The position numbers and the translations under genes were made by a program. A stretch of DNA of 64,000 nt from contig CAWFUR010000011.1 in the NCBI GenBank assembly GCA_963819115.1, forward strand, positions 310,001 through 374,000, given 5' to 3'. The notes under the pieces were generated by a model. The model worked only from the letters and a program-made list of their open reading frames with translations, was not told where the DNA came from and did not search any database. Positions 39,158-46,982 of this stretch are shown one piece after another; position 1 is the first letter of the stretch; every line of letters starts with the position of its first letter. The stretch comes from JACVRW01 sp963819115. Its GTDB lineage: Bacteria > Actinomycetota > Thermoleophilia > Solirubrobacterales > Thermoleophilaceae.

Positions 39158-40327
39158 ATGAGAAAGAGCTTCTGGGCTCCCATCACCCTCGCCCTCGCGG
39201 CGTATCTGGTGCTCCCTCTGCCGGGGCAGTCCGCACCCCTGTCCCAGAAGATCGAGAAGAAGCGCACCCAGGTGGAGCAGAAGCGCCGCCAGGAGGGCGT
39301 GCTCACCACCACGATCCAGGGCTACTCGAACCGTATCGAGGGGCTCAAGGGCGAGATCAACGCGACCCGCAGCCGGCTCGGCCGGGTGCAGACGAGCCTC
39401 GACCGCCAGAAGGCTGAGCTGCTGCAGGTGCGCGACCGCCTCGAGGCGGCGCGCGACCGTCTCGAGCGCCTCCGCAGCGACCTGGCCACCGCGCGCAGGG
39501 TCCTGGCCGCGCGGCTCGTGGAGATCTACAAGGCCGACTCCCCGGACGCGGTCACCGTGATCCTGGAGGCCGACGGCTTCGGCGACCTCCTGGAGCGGGC
39601 GGAGTTCCTGGACCGCATCTCGGACCAGGACCGCGAGATCACCGATCGCGTGCGGGGGCTGCGCGACAGCGCGCAGCACCAGGCCACCCAGCTCGCCGGA
39701 CTCGAGCACCGCGAGCAGCTTGCGGCCGAGTCGATCCTGCGCGAGCGCGACCACATCGCCTCCGCCCAGGACGAGCTCCTCGCGTCGCGTGACCAGCTCG
39801 CCTCGGCTCGGAGCGACCGCCGCGGCGCGCTTGCTCAGGTTCGCACGGACAAGCACTCGCTCGAGGGCGATCTCGCCTCGCTCGAGGCGGCCCAGGCCCG
39901 GGTTGCCTCCGCGCTCCAGGGCGCCGGGGGAAGGGCCTTCGCCGGACCGGTGAAGCAGGGCAGCGGACAGCTCATCTGGCCGGTTAACGGCCCGATCGTG
40001 TCCGGGTTCGGAATGCGCTGGGGCCGCCTGCACGCGGGCGTGGACATAGCGGTGCCGTCGGGCACCCCGATCCGCGCCGCCGACTCCGGCCGGGTGGTGC
40101 TCATGGGCTGGGTGGACGGCTACGGCAACTACACCTGCATCCAGCACACCGCGAGCCTCTCGACGTGTTACGGCCACCAGTCGGCCTTCCACACCTCAAA
40201 CGGCGCATCGGTGACGCAGGGCCAGGTGATCGGTGCCACGGGCTGCACCGGTCACTGCTTCGGACCCCACCTGCACTTCGAGACCCGCATCAACGGGTCG
40301 CCGGTGGACCCGATGGGTTACCTCTAG
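39158..40327 (+). CDS. M23-family (LytM/EnvC-like) peptidoglycan endopeptidase
   Basis: A 389-residue secreted protein: signal peptide 1-26 (ITLALAAYLVLPLPGQSA), a long coiled coil (27-255), then a LytM domain with GFGMRWGRLHAGVDIAVPSG and GPHLHFETRING, which supply the zinc ligands H and D of HxxxD and HxH. The coiled coil resembles EnvC/RipA-type regulators of cell-wall splitting. Expression is placed under c-di-AMP control by the riboswitch upstream, in line with known riboswitch targets in Actinobacteria (cell-wall peptidases, resuscitation-promoting factors). Confidence 0.94.
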   Translation: MRKSFWAPITLALAAYLVLPLPGQSAPLSQKIEKKRTQVEQKRRQEGVLTTTIQGYSNRIEGLKGEINATRSRLGRVQTSLDRQKAELLQVRDRLEAARDRLERLRSDLATARRVLAARLVEIYKADSPDAVTVILEADGFGDLLERAEFLDRISDQDREITDRVRGLRDSAQHQATQLAGLEHREQLAAESILRERDHIASAQDELLASRDQLASARSDRRGALAQVRTDKHSLEGDLASLEAAQARVASALQGAGGRAFAGPVKQGSGQLIWPVNGPIVSGFGMRWGRLHAGVDIAVPSGTPIRAADSGRVVLMGWVDGYGNYTCIQHTASLSTCYGHQSAFHTSNGASVTQGQVIGATGCTGHCFGPHLHFETRINGSPVDPMGYL

Positions 40328-40351
40328 CCGCCCAGCCCGCCCGGCGGTAGC

Positions 40352-40357
40352 TACGGT
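40352..40357 (+). promoter_or_regulatory. Putative -10 element (TACGGT) for phosphoesterase gene
   Basis: TACGGT ends 6 nt before ATG 40364; no Shine-Dalgarno sequence. Confidence 0.3.
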
Positions 40358-40363
40358 CGAGGG

Positions 40364-41338
40364 ATGAGGTGGAGCACCGCGCTTCTTGCCGTCGTCTGCC
40401 TCATGGGGTGCGGTGGCGGGGGAGGGTCCTCCGGGGGTGCGGTCACCAATGAGGCACGCTCGACGGGGAGCCCGTCACCGTCCGCGGGGACCGAGAGGGC
40501 GCCCACTCGGGTCGCGGTGATGGTGCTCGAGAACCACGAGGTGGACGACGTCGTAGGCAGCCCGCAGGCGCCCTACCTGACCTCCCTGGCGAGGCGATAC
40601 GCCGTCCTGACGGGCGGGCACGGCCTCGAGCACCCGTCGCTGCCGAACTACATCGGCCTGGTCGCCGGGACAACGGCGGGAATCACGAGCGACTGCATCC
40701 CCTCCCAGTGCTCGGTGAGCGGCCCGAGCGTGGTCGATCAGCTCGAGGCCGCCGGCGTGTCGTGGCGCGCCTACATGGAGGCGATGCCGCGGCCGTGCTT
40801 TCACTATGACGCCGACGAGGCGGGCCTCTATGCCCAGCGACACAATCCGTTCGCGTACCTGACCCGGGTGTGGTCGCGGCCGGAGCGCTGCCGGAAGGTC
40901 GTTCCCCTGAACCGGCTCCAAGCGGACGAGCGGCGGGGCCTGGCCCGCTTCACGTGGATCACGCCGAACCTGTGCCATGACATGCACGACTGCGGACTTG
41001 CCGCGGGCGACTCCTGGTTGCGTGGCGCGGTTCCCCCGCTGCTCCGCGCGCTCGGGCCCAGGGGAGTCCTGGTCCTCACCTTCGACGAGGGCACGACGAA
41101 CGAATCGTGCTGCGACGGAGCCCGCGGGGGCCGCGTGGCCATCCTGCTCGCGGGCGCCGGCGCCCGCCCCGGGGCCACCTCGTCCCGCGCCGTCGACCAC
41201 TACTCGACGCTGGCAACGATCGAGGACATCCTCGGCCTCCCCCGTCTCGGAAACGCCCGATCCGCCCCCACACTGACCCCGCTGCTGCAGCCAGGAATGG
41301 CCAGTGCTAGTAGCGCCGGTAGCGCCCCAGGCGCTTGA
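40364..41338 (+). CDS. Lipoprotein phosphoesterase (acid phosphatase/phospholipase C-like)
   Basis: The 324-residue protein has a lipobox (AVVCLMGC, Cys16), a Gly/Ser linker, then a phosphoesterase-family domain: VMVLENHEVDDVVG carries the metal-binding Glu-Asn, EHPSLPNYIGLVAG the conserved N, WITPNLCHDMHDCG, and VLTFDEGT, as in non-specific phosphatases and bacterial phospholipases C. The active site faces outside. The substrate is not known. Its last 32 nt overlap the convergent subtilase gene. Confidence 0.88.
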   Translation: MRWSTALLAVVCLMGCGGGGGSSGGAVTNEARSTGSPSPSAGTERAPTRVAVMVLENHEVDDVVGSPQAPYLTSLARRYAVLTGGHGLEHPSLPNYIGLVAGTTAGITSDCIPSQCSVSGPSVVDQLEAAGVSWRAYMEAMPRPCFHYDADEAGLYAQRHNPFAYLTRVWSRPERCRKVVPLNRLQADERRGLARFTWITPNLCHDMHDCGLAAGDSWLRGAVPPLLRALGPRGVLVLTFDEGTTNESCCDGARGGRVAILLAGAGARPGATSSRAVDHYSTLATIEDILGLPRLGNARSAPTLTPLLQPGMASASSAGSAPGA

Positions 41339-43037
41339 GGCCGCAGTTGCCGTTGGCGTCGCACACCGATGCCACCAGCACGTTCACGCCCGACCCCTTC
41401 AACTGCACCACCCGGTTGAGCGGCTGCCGCCGGCGGATCAGTGACTTGAAGGTCTGGCCGCCGTCGCGGGACACCAGCAGCCCGTAACGCAGGTGGCCGG
41501 CGAGCTCGTGGCCCCTGAGGGTCCGGTCGTGCGTCCTTCCGATGTGCACGCCCACGCTTGACCCGCCGCGGCGCCGGGCGGTCCCGCGCCGGGGCGGCGG
41601 GCTCACGTCGTAGACCTTGGCCAGAGCGGCGGCGGCCGTGCCGTCCACCACGCCCGCGCCCGTGAGCTGGTTCCAGCCCCGGCCGACGGTCTGGCGGGCG
41701 GAGCGGATCAGCACGTCGGCCACCTGCTCGGAGGCCAGGCGCGGCTGCACCTGCCAGGCGAGCGCGGCCATCGCGGAGGCGAACGGTGCGGCGAAGCTCG
41801 TGCCCTCGCCGTAGGCGTAGCGTCCGCCGGCCCCGGTGAAGAGGAGCGAGCAGGACAGCGGGTCGTCCCACTCGGTGCCGGTGGACGCGGGCAGGATCGA
41901 GAACACGCCCAGCTCGCATCCGGTGGCGCCCGCGCCCGGAGCGGCGAGGCTCACGTAGTCGTTGTGCGTTGAGAACGAGGCCGAGGCGCCGCCGGGGCGC
42001 GTGGCGCTGACCGACAGGCCGATCCCGCGCTGGCCGCGGGGGCCGCCGAGGGCCGCCGCTGGGAACTCGAGGGGGTTGCCGGTGTCGCCGTTGTTGCCCG
42101 AGGCGGCCACGGGGAGCACGTCGTTGTAGAACGCCAGCCGCAGCGCCCGCAGCTGGCTGATCGAGAAGCCCTGTCCGGCCAGGCTGAGGTTGATCACGGC
42201 CACGTGCCGACGCACGGAGGCCTCGATGCCGGCCACGAGATCGCTCACCGTGAAGCTGCCGTCGAGCGAGGCCCGGATCTCCAACAGCTTGGTGTTCCCC
42301 GCGGCGCCCTTTCCGCCGATGCCGTTGCCGTCCACGGCGGAGATCAGCCCGGACACGAACGTCCCGTGGCCCACCCGGTCGGCCACCGTGGCGCGCTTGC
42401 TGCGGATGTCGTAGCGGCCCGCGATGCGCCCGGCGAGCTCCGGGTTGTTCACGTCCGCGCCGGTGTCCACCACGGCGATCCGGTGCCTCGATCCCCCGCC
42501 GGCGGCAAGGATGGCGCCCGCGGCCCTCACCTCGTCGTAGCCCCACGTGAACTTGATGCCCGACCCTCCGGGGGTCGCGTCGACGGTGTCGTACGGGTCG
42601 GTGGACACCCGCAGCGCACGGTCACGCTCGATGTACGCGACCCGCGGATCTGCGCCCAGAAGGCGGGCGAGCGCGGCGCCGGAGGGCACGGCGGCGGCCA
42701 CCACGCCGGTGTCGGCGAAGACCTCCGGCCGGCCGCCCAGCCGCCGGAGCGCGGCGGCGATGCCGGGTACGGCCGCATGCGTCGAGGCGCCCACCAGGAC
42801 GCGCACGGGGCCCGGACTCCGGGCGATGGCCGTGAGCTCACCCGGCGAGGCGGTGGACGCACGGGCCTTCGAATCTCCGGGCAGGGGGAGCGGGACGACG
42901 CCGTCCGTGGCCACGCGGGCGGTGAGCCGGCCGGCGTCGCGCAGGGCCGCGAGGTCCACCACATCCACCGCCGCGCCGGCCGTCGCGGGAACCGCGAGGA
43001 GGAGGCACAGCACGGTCGCGAAGGCGGCTTTGCCCAT
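41307..43037 (-). CDS. Secreted subtilisin-like serine protease (S8 family)
   Basis: The 576-residue protein has a signal peptide (AFATVLCLLLAVPATAGA), a propeptide-like region to about residue 150, and an S8 catalytic core: Asp in VVDTGADV, His in GHGTFVSGL, oxyanion Asn in AASGNNGDTG and Ser in GTSFAAPFAS. A C-terminal ~110-residue region is Arg-rich with a Cys pair (SVCDANGNCGLKR). It is a complete protease, exported, substrate unknown. TACCAT 7 nt before the ATG suggests a leaderless transcript. It is divergent from lgt. Confidence 0.94.
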   Translation of the reverse strand: MGKAAFATVLCLLLAVPATAGAAVDVVDLAALRDAGRLTARVATDGVVPLPLPGDSKARASTASPGELTAIARSPGPVRVLVGASTHAAVPGIAAALRRLGGRPEVFADTGVVAAAVPSGAALARLLGADPRVAYIERDRALRVSTDPYDTVDATPGGSGIKFTWGYDEVRAAGAILAAGGGSRHRIAVVDTGADVNNPELAGRIAGRYDIRSKRATVADRVGHGTFVSGLISAVDGNGIGGKGAAGNTKLLEIRASLDGSFTVSDLVAGIEASVRRHVAVINLSLAGQGFSISQLRALRLAFYNDVLPVAASGNNGDTGNPLEFPAAALGGPRGQRGIGLSVSATRPGGASASFSTHNDYVSLAAPGAGATGCELGVFSILPASTGTEWDDPLSCSLLFTGAGGRYAYGEGTSFAAPFASAMAALAWQVQPRLASEQVADVLIRSARQTVGRGWNQLTGAGVVDGTAAAALAKVYDVSPPPRRGTARRRGGSSVGVHIGRTHDRTLRGHELAGHLRYGLLVSRDGGQTFKSLIRRRQPLNRVVQLKGSGVNVLVASVCDANGNCGLKRLGRYRRY

Positions 43038-43044
43038 CCGCGTG

Positions 43045-43050
43045 ATGGTA
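43045..43050 (-). promoter_or_regulatory. Putative -10 element (TACCAT) for the subtilase gene
   Basis: On the minus strand TACCAT ends 7 nt before ATG 43037. Confidence 0.4.
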
Positions 43051-43062
43051 GGGCCAGGACGC

Positions 43063-43068
43063 TAGGGT
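43063..43068 (+). promoter_or_regulatory. Putative -10 element (TAGGGT) for lgt
   Basis: TAGGGT ends 8 nt before GTG 43077. With the subtilase element at 43045 it forms a compact divergent leaderless promoter pair in a 39-nt gap. Confidence 0.4.
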
Positions 43069-43076
43069 CCGATCCA

Positions 43077-43829
43077 GTGCTGCCCGAGATTCATCTGGGA
43101 CCGCTCACCCTCCAGACCTTCGGGCTCTGCTTCGCGGCCGCCTTCCTGGCCTCCGGGGCCACCATGGCGCGCCGCTTGAAGGAGCTCGGCAAGCCCGTGG
43201 ACTGGGCCTACGAGATGCTGTTCGCCGCGCTGGTGGGAGGCCTGGTGGGCTCGAGGCTCGACTACCTGATCCAGAACTGGGACAAGGTCTCGAACGACCT
43301 GCTCGGGAACATCTTCTCGGGGTCGGGCCTGGTGTTCTTCGGCGGCCTCGCCGGCGGTGCGATCGGGGTGATCATCTGGGCGCTCCGGCGCGGGGTGCTC
43401 ACCTGGCAGCTGGCCGACGCCGCGGCCGTGCCCGTGGCCGTGGGATACGCCATCGGCCGGGTGGGCTGCCAGCTCTCCGGCGACGGCGACTACGGGATCT
43501 CGTCGAACCTTCCCTGGGCCATGTCCTACCCGGACGGCACCGTGCCCACCACGAACGAGGTGCATCCCACGCCGGTGTACGAGACCTTCGTGATGGGCAT
43601 CGCCGCGGTGGTGCTTTGGCACCTCCGCGACCGCTTCGCGCCCGGCGTTCTCATCGGGATCTACCTCGTGATCGTGGGGGTGGAGCGCTTCCTGATCGAG
43701 CTCATACGGCGCAACGACTCGGTGGTGGCGGGGCTCACCCTGCCCCAGCTCGTGAGCCTGGGGGCGATCGCCCTGGGCGCCGCGTTGATCCTCACGCGCC
43801 GGAATGCGCTGCGGCCGGCGCCGGCCTGA
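43077..43829 (+). CDS. lgt: Prolipoprotein diacylglyceryl transferase
   Basis: Lgt transfers diacylglycerol to the lipobox Cys of prolipoproteins in the cytoplasmic membrane. The 250-residue protein has about seven helices, with FFGGLAGGAIGVIIWALRR, GYAIGRVGCQLSGDGDYG (the Lgt signature with Arg) and HPTPVYETFVMG. It is shorter than E. coli Lgt (291) but normal for this group. GTG 43077 starts VLPEIHLGPLTLQTFGLC. Several lipoproteins in this window (30477, 36919, 40364, 63080) would be its clients. Its 3' end overlaps the convergent permease gene by 38 nt. Confidence 0.94.
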   Translation: MLPEIHLGPLTLQTFGLCFAAAFLASGATMARRLKELGKPVDWAYEMLFAALVGGLVGSRLDYLIQNWDKVSNDLLGNIFSGSGLVFFGGLAGGAIGVIIWALRRGVLTWQLADAAAVPVAVGYAIGRVGCQLSGDGDYGISSNLPWAMSYPDGTVPTTNEVHPTPVYETFVMGIAAVVLWHLRDRFAPGVLIGIYLVIVGVERFLIELIRRNDSVVAGLTLPQLVSLGAIALGAALILTRRNALRPAPA

Positions 43830-44640
43830 GCCGGCGCGGCAGGACCGAGCCCGCCAGAGCCGCGAGGCACAGCGTCAGGGCCACGGACGCGCCCGCCGCG
43901 GTGCCCGCCAGGTAGCTCACGTAGATCCCGGCCACGCCCGCGGCCGCGCCGGCCGCCGCGGCGAGCACGAGTGCCCGGCCCGGCGAGTGCGACCATCGGC
44001 GCACGGCCACCGGGGGTGCCACCAGCACGGCCAGGGCCAGGAGCGTGCCGAGCCCCTGCACGGCCACCGCCACGGCCACGGCCAGGAGGCCCATCAGCAG
44101 TAGGCGCAGGCGGCCGGTGGGCACGCCGAGGGCGGCGGCGCCCGCGTTGTCGAAGGCCAGGGCGCAGAGCGGCCGGTGGAGCGCCGCCAGCGCCGCGGTG
44201 CCGGCCACCGCAAACGCCCCGGCCGCCACCAGGTCCGAGTCCGAGACGCCGAGTGGATCTCCGAAGAGCAGCTCCTGAAGGCGCTGTGGCGCGTCGGGCG
44301 TGAGCGCCAGCAGCGCGCCCAGTCCCAGCAGCCCTGTGACCACCACCCCCGTGGCCGTGTCCGCCCCGATTCGCGGATCGCGCGCGGCCGCCGTGATCAG
44401 CAGGGAGGCGGCGAGCACCCCGCCCAGGGCCCCGAGCAGCAGTGGCAGTCCCGCCAGCGCGGCCAGCACGAGGCCCGGGAGCATCCCGTGTGCCAGCGAC
44501 TCGGCCGCATAGCTCAGGCGCTCGCTCACCACCCAGAATCCGAGCGCGCCGCACGACGCCCCCAGCAGCACCACCTCGAGCATGGCGCGCCGGTCGATGC
44601 CGGACCGCAGCGGGTCGAGAAGCGGATCGAGCAGGTGCAT
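43792..44640 (-). CDS. Metal ABC transporter permease (ZnuB/TroC-D type), second
   Basis: A 282-residue ABC-3 permease with eight or so helices: GALGFWVVSERLSYAAESLA near the N-terminus, DTATGVVVTGLLGLGALL, DSDLVAAGAFAVAGTAALAA and the C-terminal LALAVLVAPPVAVRRW. It is the third gene of the operon, after permease 1 and the ATPase; its ATG overlaps the ATPase stop (ATGA). Two different permeases suggest a heterodimeric channel. Zn2+ or Mn2+ is the likely cargo. No substrate-binding protein is encoded here. Confidence 0.9.
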   Translation of the reverse strand: MHLLDPLLDPLRSGIDRRAMLEVVLLGASCGALGFWVVSERLSYAAESLAHGMLPGLVLAALAGLPLLLGALGGVLAASLLITAAARDPRIGADTATGVVVTGLLGLGALLALTPDAPQRLQELLFGDPLGVSDSDLVAAGAFAVAGTAALAALHRPLCALAFDNAGAAALGVPTGRLRLLLMGLLAVAVAVAVQGLGTLLALAVLVAPPVAVRRWSHSPGRALVLAAAAGAAAGVAGIYVSYLAGTAAGASVALTLCLAALAGSVLPRRLRPAPAAAHSGA

Positions 44641-45401
44641 CAGCCGTGCTCGCAGTCCGGCCCGTGCTGGAGCACCACCGCCGCGTCGGTGCGCCCGGGG
44701 CCGAGCACGATCAGCTCGTGCCCATAGGTCTGCTCCAGCGTCTCGCGGCTCAGCACGCCGTCGGGCGGCCCGAAGGCCACCTGGCTCCGGTTCAGGCAGA
44801 GGACGAGGTCGAACTCGTGGGCGGCGGCCACGTCGTGGGTGGACACGAGCAGGGTGCGGCCCTCGGCGCACAGCTCTCCGAACACCCGCGAGATCAGCGC
44901 CGCGCTGGCGGGATCCACGCCTGCGAGCGGCTCGTCGAGAAGCAGCACGGCCGCGTCCTGGACCAGGGTCCGGGCCAGGAGCGCCCTCCGCCGCTCGCCT
45001 CCGGAGAGCTCGCCGAACGGCACGTGCTCGCGGCCGTCGAGTCCCACCCGGGCGAGCGCCGCGTGGGCCGCGTCCCTGCCCTCGCGGCCGGGCGGGCGCC
45101 ACCAGCGCCCGGCGGCCAGGGTGCCCATCAGCGCCACGTCGGCGGCGTTCACGGGGAAGTCGAGGCGCGTGCGCTCGGATTGCGCCAGGTAGGCCGGCCG
45201 GCCCTCCACCCAGAGCTCTCCTCCATCCGGTTCGATCTCGCCGAGCAGCACGCGGAAGAGCGTGGTCTTGCCGCCGCCGTTCGGCCCCAGCACGCACACC
45301 GAGCGGCCCGCCTCGGCGGCGAAGGTCACGCCGCTGAGCGCGGGCGGCCCGCCGTAGCCGGCGGAGAGGTCGCGGGCCATGACGCGCGGCTCGCCGCTCA
45401 T
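44640..45401 (-). CDS. Metal ABC transporter ATP-binding protein (ZnuC-like)
   Basis: The 253-residue ATPase has Walker A LGPNGGGKTT, Q-loop YLAQSERT, signature LSGGERRRALLARTL, Walker B VLLLDEPLAG and the H-loop LVSTHDVAAA, so it is complete. The C-terminal His-rich end (HGPDCEHG) may bind metal. It lies between two permease genes with overlapping start and stop codons, so the operon is permease-ATPase-permease. Confidence 0.93.
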   Translation of the reverse strand: MSGEPRVMARDLSAGYGGPPALSGVTFAAEAGRSVCVLGPNGGGKTTLFRVLLGEIEPDGGELWVEGRPAYLAQSERTRLDFPVNAADVALMGTLAAGRWWRPPGREGRDAAHAALARVGLDGREHVPFGELSGGERRRALLARTLVQDAAVLLLDEPLAGVDPASAALISRVFGELCAEGRTLLVSTHDVAAAHEFDLVLCLNRSQVAFGPPDGVLSRETLEQTYGHELIVLGPGRTDAAVVLQHGPDCEHG

Positions 45402-46225
45402 GCCGCCACCGGCCCACGCCGGCTGAGCGCCGCCGCGATCGCCAGGACGCCGTAGGTGCCGGCTCCGAGCACCGCGATCGGCGGGCCGGGGGGCGCGTCG
45501 AGCCAGTAGGCGAGATAGAGCCCGGCCACCGCCTCGGCGAGCCCGATCGCGAGCGCCCACCCCACCAGGCCGGGGATGCTCCGGGCCACGACGCGCGCCG
45601 CCGCCGCGGGGAGCACGAACACCGCGCCCACGAGCAGCGCCCCCACGGCGGGGAGCGCGGCCACCGCGGTGAGGGCCACCAGGGCGAGCAGCGCCATGTC
45701 GAGGGCGGCCACTGGCAGGCCGAGGGCGGGGGCCCAGTCGGGATCGAACCCCATGGCGCTCCACGCCCGCCCAAGCGCGAGCGTGGCCGCGGCGGCCACC
45801 GCGGCGCACACGCCCGAGAGCCAGAGGTCGGAGGAGTTCAGGCCGAGAAGCGTGCCGAACAGCAGGCGGTCCACGCCGGCCCCGGACTCGAACACGTCGC
45901 TGGCCAGGATCACGCCTGTGCCGAGCGCGGCCACCAGCAGCAGGGCGGTGCCCTCGGCGGCATCGCGGCCGCCGCGCGCGGTGCGGCTCACGCCTCCGGA
46001 GTACCCGAGCGCCACCGCGAGGGCCAGGAGCGTCGGGCTGATCCCGGTGGCGTCGGCCGTGACCAGGCCGGGGAAGGTCGCCGACCCCACCGCGTGGGAG
46101 AAGAAGGCGAGCCGCCGGAGCACCACCCAGGCGCCCACCATGCCGCCGGCGACGGCCAGAAGCACCACCTCTAAGAGGGCGTCGCGCAGGAACGGGAGCT
46201 CCCAGAGATCGCTTGGCGCGGGCAT
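45398..46225 (-). CDS. Metal ABC transporter permease (ZnuB type), first
   Basis: A 275-residue membrane protein with ABC-3 permease motifs: GGMVGAWVVLRRLAFFSHAVG, FPGLVTADATGISP, DRLLFGTLLGLNSSDLWL and VGALLVGAVFVLPAAAARVV. First gene of the operon. Its promoter region has a TAGGCT -10 candidate and a Zur/Fur-like palindrome, which predicts repression by metal. An adhesin-type binding protein (ZnuA) is missing from the window, so it must be encoded elsewhere. Confidence 0.9.
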   Translation of the reverse strand: MPAPSDLWELPFLRDALLEVVLLAVAGGMVGAWVVLRRLAFFSHAVGSATFPGLVTADATGISPTLLALAVALGYSGGVSRTARGGRDAAEGTALLLVAALGTGVILASDVFESGAGVDRLLFGTLLGLNSSDLWLSGVCAAVAAAATLALGRAWSAMGFDPDWAPALGLPVAALDMALLALVALTAVAALPAVGALLVGAVFVLPAAAARVVARSIPGLVGWALAIGLAEAVAGLYLAYWLDAPPGPPIAVLGAGTYGVLAIAAALSRRGPVAA

Positions 46226-46232
46226 CCGGCGA

Positions 46233-46238
46233 AGCCTA
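46233..46238 (-). promoter_or_regulatory. Putative -10 element (TAGGCT) for the metal ABC operon
   Basis: On the minus strand TAGGCT ends 7 nt before ATG 46225 and touches the adjoining palindrome. Confidence 0.4.
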
Positions 46239-46260
46239 AACGAGAATGATTCTCAGTTTA
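46237..46260. promoter_or_regulatory. Zur/Fur-like box around GAGAATGATTCTC
   Basis: The centre (46242-46254) is a perfect 13-nt palindrome, GAGAAT-G-ATTCTC; TAAAC and GTTTA arms extend it to 24 nt. It lies directly upstream of the -10 candidate of the metal ABC operon. The AATGATT centre fits actinobacterial Zur better than Fur. The stop of the upstream hydrolase gene overlaps its end. Confidence 0.75.
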
Positions 46261-46968
46261 GGCGGGTGCTGCGCGGGCCGCCTCGCGCACGAACTTCCGT
46301 GAGAGGGCCTGCAGCTCCATGTCGTGCTGGAGCGAGCGATGGTGCCCGCCGGGCAGAACGAGCAGCCGCTTCGGCTCGTGAGCCGCCGCGAACAGCTCCT
46401 CGCTCACGGCGGGCGGCACCTGTTCGTCGCCCCGCGCGTGGAGGAGGAGAAGCGCCGTGTCGGGGCCGAGCCCTGCCGCCGCGGCGTGGAGGTCCAGCGT
46501 CTGCAGCCAGGCGTCCGTGGCCTCCACGTCACAGGCAAAGCGCTCGGGCGCGTCGCGCCGGAGCGCCCGTCTCAGGAGGTACTCCGGCGCCGGGCAGATG
46601 GCCACCACGGCGCAGATCGAGGGATCGCGCGCGGCGGCGTGCAGTGCGAGGAACCCTCCCATGCTGGATCCCCGCAGGGCCACCCGCGCGACATGTGTCC
46701 GGAGAACGGCGGCCATGGCCAGGACGTCGTCCACGGCGCCGGGGCCGAAGCGGCCCTCCGAGCGTCCGTGCCCGCGTGAGTCGAAGGCAAGTGCGGCCAT
46801 GCCCTCGTCGCGGCAGCCACGCGCGAAGTCGAAGTGGCTCTCCTTCGCCGAGCCCGCCCCGTGGAGCACCACCACACCCACCTCGGGCTCCCCCTCGGGG
46901 AGGAAAAGGGCGTGCGAAAGGCCGTTGCTCATGCCCAGCTCGGGCGGGGCAGGCGGGGCGTGCTTCAT
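46258..46968 (-). CDS. Alpha/beta hydrolase
   Basis: A 236-residue alpha/beta hydrolase of the dienelactone/acyl hydrolase type. It shows VVVLHGAGSAKESHF (oxyanion loop HGAG), DSRGHGRSEGRFG, the nucleophile elbow GSSMGG with Ser near residue 100, an Asp in LLLLHARGDEQVPP and a C-terminal His in LPGGHHRSLQH. The catalytic triad is complete. No signal peptide is seen, so it acts in the cytoplasm, on an unknown ester or peptide. It is divergent from lysA (14 nt between starts). Confidence 0.88.
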   Translation of the reverse strand: MKHAPPAPPELGMSNGLSHALFLPEGEPEVGVVVLHGAGSAKESHFDFARGCRDEGMAALAFDSRGHGRSEGRFGPGAVDDVLAMAAVLRTHVARVALRGSSMGGFLALHAAARDPSICAVVAICPAPEYLLRRALRRDAPERFACDVEATDAWLQTLDLHAAAAGLGPDTALLLLHARGDEQVPPAVSEELFAAAHEPKRLLVLPGGHHRSLQHDMELQALSRKFVREAARAAPA

Positions 46969-46982
46969 AATCGCCGCCGATC

